A stretch of 64,000 bases of DNA, from NCBI GenBank assembly GCA_019359765.1, contig JAHHGU010000005.1:1-64000 (forward strand), in the 5' to 3' direction. A program made the position numbers and the translations under genes. Shown in pieces: positions 57,176 to 64,000 of this stretch (position 1 is its first letter; the number at the start of each line of letters is the position of its first letter). The notes below the pieces were generated by a model. That model was given only the letters and a program-made list of their open reading frames with translations. It made no database searches and had not been told where the DNA came from. The DNA comes from Aphanothece sp. CMT-3BRIN-NPC111 (GTDB lineage: Bacteria > Cyanobacteriota > Cyanobacteriia > Cyanobacteriales > JAHHGU01).

Positions 57176-57284
57176 CTTTGGTTGAGTTATAGGCGATCAC
57201 CTATAACTTAATGTTGACCCAAAAAGTGTTGTAAGCGCATTTATCTCCTTAAAAAGCAGGACTAAGATTCCGGTTCCCCCCTTT

Positions 57285-57452
57285 TTAAGGGGGGTTAGGG
57301 GGGATAAAACTCCCGAGCCTCTCACATACCGCCTGAAACTCATTCAAAATCTGTTGATTTGTAAATCTCAAAACCTGTAAACCATATCCCTGCAATATTT
57401 TGGTTCTTTCTAGGTCATATTCTTGAGCCTCATCTGTAAAGTGACTGTCTCC
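57285..57452 (-). pseudogene. DUF559 endonuclease-like fragment
   Basis: The minus-strand frame reads GDSHFTDEAQEYDLERTKIL and GYGLQVLRFTNQQILNEFQA, the C-terminal half of DUF559 (very-short-patch-repair-like) nucleases, and ends in a hairpin repeat. There is no start codon and no N-terminal half. It lies directly beside the decayed methyltransferase cassette. Confidence 0.6.
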
Positions 57453-57527
57453 ATGTTAGCAGTGATACGATTAACCAGGATTCGACAGTTATGCAACAAT
57501 GCAGTCTTGTGAAGAGCGTAATCAGAT

Positions 57528-58043
57528 GTGGAAATAGTAGTAGTGAGGAACAAACTATGTGGCGGAGAGTGGCTGCGCTCTGAGGAACCTAGAAATTATC
57601 AATTTGATACTTCTGGGGGAGTGAGTATTGTAGATCTATTCTGTGGGTGTGGTGGGCTAACTTTTGGGGTACTGGAAGCTTTGTACTGTAACGGATTAGC
57701 TGGAAGCATCAAGCTGGCGATTGATAACAATCCCCATGCGCTAGAGGTATACAAAACTAACCTTAGGGTATCTGAGGACGTTGTATGTAAGGCAGATATT
57801 GGTCAACTTCTATCAGGTAATTTAGGAGAGTGTACACAGAGTTGTGAAAAAGCTTTGATCCAACCTCTTGGCAAAATTGACATTCTTGTTGCTGGTCCGC
57901 CCTGTCAGGGAAACTCTAACCTTAATAACTGGACGCGCGGCGACGATCCTAGAAATCAGCTTTATCTAAAGGTTGTTAGATTTGTAGAATTAGTAAAGCC
58001 CAAGATTATAATCATTGAAAACGTACTAAAATTTCTGCATTGA
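57528..58043 (+). pseudogene. C5-cytosine DNA methyltransferase, truncated
   Basis: 171 codons from GTG 57528. Motif I is IVDLFCGCGGLTFG, motif IV VAGPPCQGNSNLN with catalytic Cys126, and motif VI IIENV. The frame stops at once after motif VI, so the target-recognition domain and motifs VIII-X are missing; a full enzyme has about 350 residues or more. It ends 48 bases before a strong ribosome-binding site for the DUF262 gene, so the three genes look like one former operon. Confidence 0.85.
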
Positions 58044-58091
58044 TTATAGATTTCTTGGTTCAACATGGAGCTTTAAAATAGGAGGAATTTG

Positions 58092-59174
58092 ATGCAGTCA
58101 AATCATAAAATCAACGAAATTACTGAGCTAAGGAAAGAGCTGGCTGACAAACAAATTCAAAAAGAAAGAAAAGCCATAGACTACGATACCCGAGAACCCT
58201 TAGTTGAAGGTTTAGTTCAGAAATTTATACGACCTTATAACTCAAAGGATTTAACCGATAGTAGCAGAGATATTTACCTTCCGGGTTACCAAAGAAAATT
58301 TATATGGAGCATTGAACGCCAGTCAAAATTTATAGAGTCTGTTTTGCTAGGTTTACCTCTCCCATTTATGTTTCTGGCTGATATGCAAGATGGAAGGCTA
58401 GAAGTTGTAGATGGTTCACAGCGGATTCAGACATTAGATAGTTTTTTAAGTAATAAGCTAATTTTGGAAAAGCTTAAACGGCTCAATACTCTTAATGGAT
58501 TTACTTTTGACGACCTGCCCCTATCTCAACAAAGACGCTTCAAAAATTAACCAATTCGAGTAATTGTACTTGGGGACAAAGCTGTTGAATCTGTTAAAAA
58601 GGAAATTTTTGAACGTATTAATACAGGGAGCGATATTCTCAAGGATATGGAGGTTCGTAAAGGAGCCTATCAAGGTCTTTTCTATGATTTTGTAGCAGAA
58701 TGTGCAGCCAATCCGAGGTTGATTGCCTTATGCCCACTCAGTCAGGCTCGTGAAGATAGGCAAGAACGAGAAGAGCTTGTACTACGCTTCTTTGCCTACT
58801 CTGAACGTTACTTGCAATTTAAACATGAAGTTAAAGCATTCTTGGATGAGTATATGCGTGATAAGGACACTGGTTTTGATAGAGAAGAGTACAAAACGAA
58901 TTTTCTAAGAATGGTTGACTTTGTTGAAAAATATTTTCCTTATGGATTCCGCAAGGTTTCAGCTGCTAAAAGCACTCCAAGAGTAAGGTTTGAAGCTATT
59001 TCTGTTGGGGTTCATCTTGCACTTCAAGTTAATCCATCTTTAGTACCTAGCAGTATGGGTTGGTTAAGCTCCAATGAGTTTAAATATCACACAACAACCC
59101 ATGCGAGTAACTCCAGTACTAGGTTGAAAGATAGAGTCGAGTTTGTAAGAGATTCTTTACTGGATAGAAAATGA
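58092..59174 (+). pseudogene. DUF262 (ParB/GmrS-like) protein split by an in-frame stop
   Basis: GGAGG precedes ATG 58092. The first part has the DUF262 motifs YLPGYQRKFIWSIERQSKFI, LPLPFMFLADM and LEVVDGSQRIQTLDSF (compare the DGQQR motif of ParB-like nucleases). TAA at 58548-58550 interrupts it, and the same frame continues PIRVIVLGDKAVESVKKEIF and NTGSDILKDMEVRKGAYQGL to the end at 59174. Together they give 361 codons, a normal DUF262 protein. DUF262 domains are the nuclease/NTPase part of GmrSD-type restriction systems. Confidence 0.85.
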
Positions 59175-59869
59175 AAGAGATTCTTAAGGAGTTCAAAGAA
59201 CGTATAAAGGAAGTAAATCTATACTTCGACTTTCTATGTAATGTTTTGAGTACAGATATTCATCTATATTCGACTAGAACTGGTGTGGGACAACCAGTTG
59301 ATGTCGAGGTTCAGAAAATATTAAAAGCAAATTTTTTCCTGATTCTTTATAACTTGACTGAGGCGATTATTAGGAAATCAATTCAAGAAATATATGATTC
59401 AATGGAGCGAGATGGATTGTCATATAAATTGACAAGACCTGAGATACAGAAGATTTTGATTAGCCATAGATATAAGCAACTTCGAGACTCTAGCTCTACA
59501 AACTTTGTGCAGGCAATCGAAGAATTATTAGCTGATGCTCTAAATGATGCCGCAGTGAAGCTAGATCCTGATTCAATACCTATCTCTGGGAATCTTGATG
59601 CAAAAAAAATTCGAGAACTGGCTCGAGTATACGGTTTTTCTGAGATGACTAAGAAAGCTAAACGGGGAGGAGCTGATTTACTAACTGTGAAAAATCAGCG
59701 TAATCTTTTGGCACACGGTAATTCAACATTTTCTGAATGTGGTCGTAACTATAACATTAATGATTTAAAGAGGATTAAGAATGAAGTTATTTTGTTCCTT
59801 GAGGATATTATTAAAAATATAAAGGCATATATTGATGTAAAAGAATACTGCATTAAGATAAAAAAGTAG
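59171..59869 (+). CDS. HEPN-like nuclease (MAE_28990/MAE_18760-type)
   Basis: 232 aa. Mostly helical, with the HEPN motif R-x4-H at Arg177 and His182 (KNQRNLLAHGNSTFSECG), as in the family named after Microcystis proteins. HEPN proteins are usually RNases in toxin or abortive-infection systems. The start overlaps the end of the DUF262 frame by 4 bases, a translational coupling that implies joint action. Unlike its two upstream partners it is intact. Confidence 0.82.
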   Translation: MKEILKEFKERIKEVNLYFDFLCNVLSTDIHLYSTRTGVGQPVDVEVQKILKANFFLILYNLTEAIIRKSIQEIYDSMERDGLSYKLTRPEIQKILISHRYKQLRDSSSTNFVQAIEELLADALNDAAVKLDPDSIPISGNLDAKKIRELARVYGFSEMTKKAKRGGADLLTVKNQRNLLAHGNSTFSECGRNYNINDLKRIKNEVILFLEDIIKNIKAYIDVKEYCIKIKK

Positions 59870-60206
59870 AGTCAAACAAATAAAGTCTGAATCTACAGTA
59901 CTATCTCCTATCAGGATAGGTTGTTTCAGGAAATTCAACCTTTAATCACAAATAGAAAGTCACGTCAATTTACCGAAGCGATTCCAATTATGTGTGGTGT
60001 TGGGTAACCACGAGCGCTCATGCCAGGAAATCACCGAGCGCTCGATTGTATAGGTTAGTTTTGCCTACAAGTAGGGGCAGTGTGATCGCCTATCATAATT
60101 TGAGTTTAGGTAGTTGTGGCAGTTTGCAAGTCAGGGATAAATGCCAGAAGAATCCGCTCTGGAGGGATGCCTGTGGCAATTAAGTCTTTGGTGATTCCCT
60201 GTTCAC
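59870..60206. other. Intergenic region
   Basis: No gene is seen. CGAGCGCTC occurs twice (near 60010 and 60034, with CATGCCAGGAAATCAC between), forming a possible hairpin. It marks the right edge of the defence island. Confidence 0.35.
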
Positions 60207-60443
60207 TTATCCCACTGTTACATTCAAGGTCAAATCGCTCATACCCCAGACTTGGAAGAACTGACGGAATAACACTTCACTGGCCGCTGCCATATCCCCC
60301 TCTGGGCCAATAAGACCACCCTGGAGCAACCTCCCTCCATCTGTTTCCAAATCCAATCGCAATTCGCCATCATCGCCCTTGTGAAGAATCAGGCGACCCC
60401 TTGCTATGACTTGCCCCGCACGACTACAAATTTCACACCGCAT
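60207..60443 (-). CDS. Small conserved protein with a CxxC pair
   Basis: 78 aa. MRCEICSRAGQVIARGRLIL begins with a single CEIC motif, followed by an acidic beta-rich part (DDGELRLDLETDGGRLLQGG). Possibly a metal-binding or redox protein; I do not recognise the family. Confidence 0.55.
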   Translation of the reverse strand: MRCEICSRAGQVIARGRLILHKGDDGELRLDLETDGGRLLQGGLIGPEGDMAAASEVLFRQFFQVWGMSDLTLNVTVG

Positions 60444-60797
60444 TACTTAAGTTACCCCTGCTTTAAACGACATACTTAATCATGCCAGGATATTAGCGGC
60501 GAAATAACAACGCCATGTTCCGCAGTTAGGGAAAATCACGTTTAAGAGAATTGCCAGGAGTATGAAAGCTTTGCCAAGAGTGAGCAAGAGAAGAGGAAGC
60601 ATTACCTAAACAATCGCTTTTATAGTTTAAGAATGCGATCGCCCTGCGGCGTGCTAGTGCGATCGCCCTGCCCTAGAATTCAGACATCAGCAAATCTGCT
60701 GATACAGTCTTTGTGAGCATTGCCAGTCTTTGGGAACCTGATAGATTTCGAGTGGTTGAGTCGCGTAAACACACCCCGCCGACAAGCGGACGGGGCT
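60444..60797. other. Intergenic region with IS605-type right end
   Basis: No gene is seen. HIP1-like sites lie near 60638 and 60660. The hairpin CCCCGCC (60774-60780) with GGACGGGG (ending 60795) and the bases to its left are placed like the right end of an IS200/IS605 element, in which a guide (omega) RNA overlaps the 3' end of tnpB. Confidence 0.45.
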
Positions 60798-61424
60798 TTA
60801 GCCCTGATTAAAAGTTGAGTTCATGAGAGAAAGTTGACCCTCCAATACACAACTCATAACCGAGCTTTCGGGTTGGTTTACAAAGGCAACCCCAAGAGTG
60901 GCAATATTGTTTGCCGCATTCCCATCAGCATCAGCTTCCAGTCCACAGTGACCGCACTTAAACACCTTGCCATTGCGATACGACTTCCCTTTCTCTGGAT
61001 GGACGTGATGGCAATGGCTGCAAGTTTGAGAGGTGTAGGCGGGTGGAACAAAAACAACAGGAACTCCAGCCAAGACAGCCTTGTAGGTGACAAACATTCT
61101 GAGTTGATAGAACGCCCAGTTGTTGGTTCGTCTCCGCTCAGTTTTGTTACGGGGCTTGGCATTCAAGGATTTACGAATATCAGTCAAATCTTCAAACGCC
61201 AGTGCTGCACCTATCGTCTTAGCTTCGTCTACCAGTTGTCGGCTAATGCTGTGGTTGATATTTTTCTGAAACCTCGCTTCTTTCCCAGAGAGCCTCTTCA
61301 GGAGTCGTCTAGATCCTCTTGTGCGTTTGGACTGAAGCGAAGCCCTGACTCTAGAGTAGCGGTCACGAGTAGCTTGCATCTGGCTACCATTCCAAGCCAG
61401 ATGAGTGGAAGTCGTTGCAATGTC
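60798..61424 (-). pseudogene. tnpB: TnpB (IS200/IS605) transposon protein, N-terminally truncated
   Basis: The frame can be read from 61424 (DIATTSTHLAWNGSQMQATR) to the stop at 60798. It contains the RuvC II glutamate in ALAFEDLTDIRKS, the zinc ribbon CSHCHHVHPEKGKSYRNGKV-FKCGHCG and the RuvC III aspartate in DADGNAANNIA. The N-terminal half is missing, including the WED/REC part and the first RuvC Asp (normally just before the RGIATT-like start). It therefore cannot act as an RNA-guided nuclease. No tnpA is present. Confidence 0.88.
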
Positions 61425-61530
61425 TCGCCTTAATTATACTTCATCCAAATTGCTCGTGGAAGGCGTTATACCCTGCCCCGCCTTCCTCCCCAGCCACAAG
61501 GGTGTGGGGTTTCCAGGCGGGAAGACCCTC

Positions 61531-62169
61531 ATGAAATACAACTGGATAAAAATTCTCCGATGGGTTCTAATTGGGGTTTTCATTACTTTAGCGCTCTGGC
61601 TGCTCAACAAAATTGGCATTGAGCAAGTTCGAGAACAGGTCGCTCGATTTGGCATCTGGGCACCTGCTATTTTGTTTGCACTGCGCTTTACCAGCATCAT
61701 TGTGCCAGTACTTCCAGGAACCGCTTACGCAATTTTAGCCGGGGGTCTGTTTGGGTTTGTTCAGGGGCTGCTGGTGGTCGCGTTGGCAGATTTAGCGTCC
61801 TGTACGCTCAATTTCTATATTGCTCGTTGCTACGGACGCGGCTTAGTAGAACGGTTTGTCGGTCAGCAATTTATGGAGAAAGTCGATAGTCTCGGTCAAC
61901 GACATTTGGAAGGCAACTTTTTCCTGATGACCGGCTTTTTGATGACAGGGCTGTTTGATTTCGCCGCTTATGCTGTAGGATTGACCAAAACCACTTGGCG
62001 AAGCTATTTGATAGCGCTAGTAGTTAGCATTCTCATTGCCAAGCCTCTGTGGGTAGCCGCTGGTGCTGGAATATTTGAAGGCAGCCAGTTACTCTTAGGA
62101 TTTGCACTACTCGCAGCATTCGGCATCGGCATTGTCACAGCAGTTCTACAAAAAAAGCCGAATCAATGA
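61531..62169 (+). CDS. TVP38/TMEM64 (DedA-like) membrane protein
   Basis: 212 aa from ATG 61531 (MKYNWIKILRWVLIGVFITL). Upstream in-frame codons lie in a hairpin repeat and are unlikely to be translated. There are about five hydrophobic segments, with the family core FTSIIVPVLPGTAYAILAGG and LFGFVQGLLVVALADLASC. Members of this superfamily act in lipid scrambling or membrane homeostasis; the exact role here is unknown. Confidence 0.88.
   Translation: MKYNWIKILRWVLIGVFITLALWLLNKIGIEQVREQVARFGIWAPAILFALRFTSIIVPVLPGTAYAILAGGLFGFVQGLLVVALADLASCTLNFYIARCYGRGLVERFVGQQFMEKVDSLGQRHLEGNFFLMTGFLMTGLFDFAAYAVGLTKTTWRSYLIALVVSILIAKPLWVAAGAGIFEGSQLLLGFALLAAFGIGIVTAVLQKKPNQ

Positions 62170-64000
<1,831 letters not shown>

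Noticed and set aside
60834..61433. 199-codon plus-strand frame
   Set aside because: It is the complement of the TnpB remnant, whose zinc ribbon and RuvC motifs are clear on the minus strand.

Overview
The window is chromosomal DNA of a phycobilisome-bearing cyanobacterium. This rests on a D1 gene (psbA), a ferredoxin-NADP+ reductase carrying a CpcD-like phycobilisome-binding domain (petH), phosphoribulokinase (prk) with its two regulatory cysteine pairs, and the very frequent HIP1 octamer GCGATCGC. Heptamer tandem repeats, hairpin repeats and small inverted-repeat elements between genes suit a large, repeat-rich genome. I cannot name the genus. No rRNA, tRNA or CRISPR array was recognised.

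Layout. 0-10.7 kb is mostly housekeeping and photosynthesis: ftsH (partial), petH and prk (divergent), a coiled-coil protein, recR (apparently without a standard start codon), psbA, a HIT protein and a YifB/ComM-type ATPase. 10.8-16.5 kb is an AT-richer natural-product island. On the minus strand it holds a PqqD-like protein, an asparagine-synthetase-like cyclase, a 45-residue peptide gene, an HprK-like kinase and a family 2 glycosyltransferase, which I read as a lasso peptide locus; a methyltransferase converges on it. 16.9-28 kb returns to core genes (purB, rsmA, ispE, ilvA) mixed with a NACHT NTPase, a tandem CheB protein, a methyltransferase-HIT fusion and a class D beta-lactamase homologue.

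28-33.5 kb is a scrap-yard of toxin-antitoxin and defence genes: VapBC-like, Uma2, a BrnT stub with a BrnA-like partner, an OLD-like ATPase, UPF0175, and a duplicated 5' piece of ilvA. 33.5-36 kb pairs a TetR-integrase fusion with a divergent acyl-lipid desaturase; two similar palindromes lie between them. 36-50 kb has scattered metabolic and envelope genes (MtfA-like peptidase, intradiol dioxygenase, WG-repeat protein, O-methyltransferase, GNAT, zinc metallopeptidase, sugar porter). 48.9-53.6 kb carries two ABC exporter half-transporters whose degenerate motifs are complementary, separated by a stop-interrupted methyltransferase. 53.8-57.2 kb has an RluA-type pseudouridine synthase, an IF3 paralogue that seems to start at AUC, and a GST. 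57.3-61.4 kb is a decayed restriction/defence island (DUF559 scrap, truncated cytosine methyltransferase, stop-split DUF262, intact HEPN) plus a TnpB remnant. The window ends with a TVP38-family membrane protein and the 5' part of leuA.

The most interesting item is the peptide gene at 13929-14066, too short for normal gene calling. It has a YxxPxL leader motif, a single possible ring acceptor and a C-terminal serine beside an HprK-like kinase, in a cluster that lacks the usual B2 leader peptidase and exporter.
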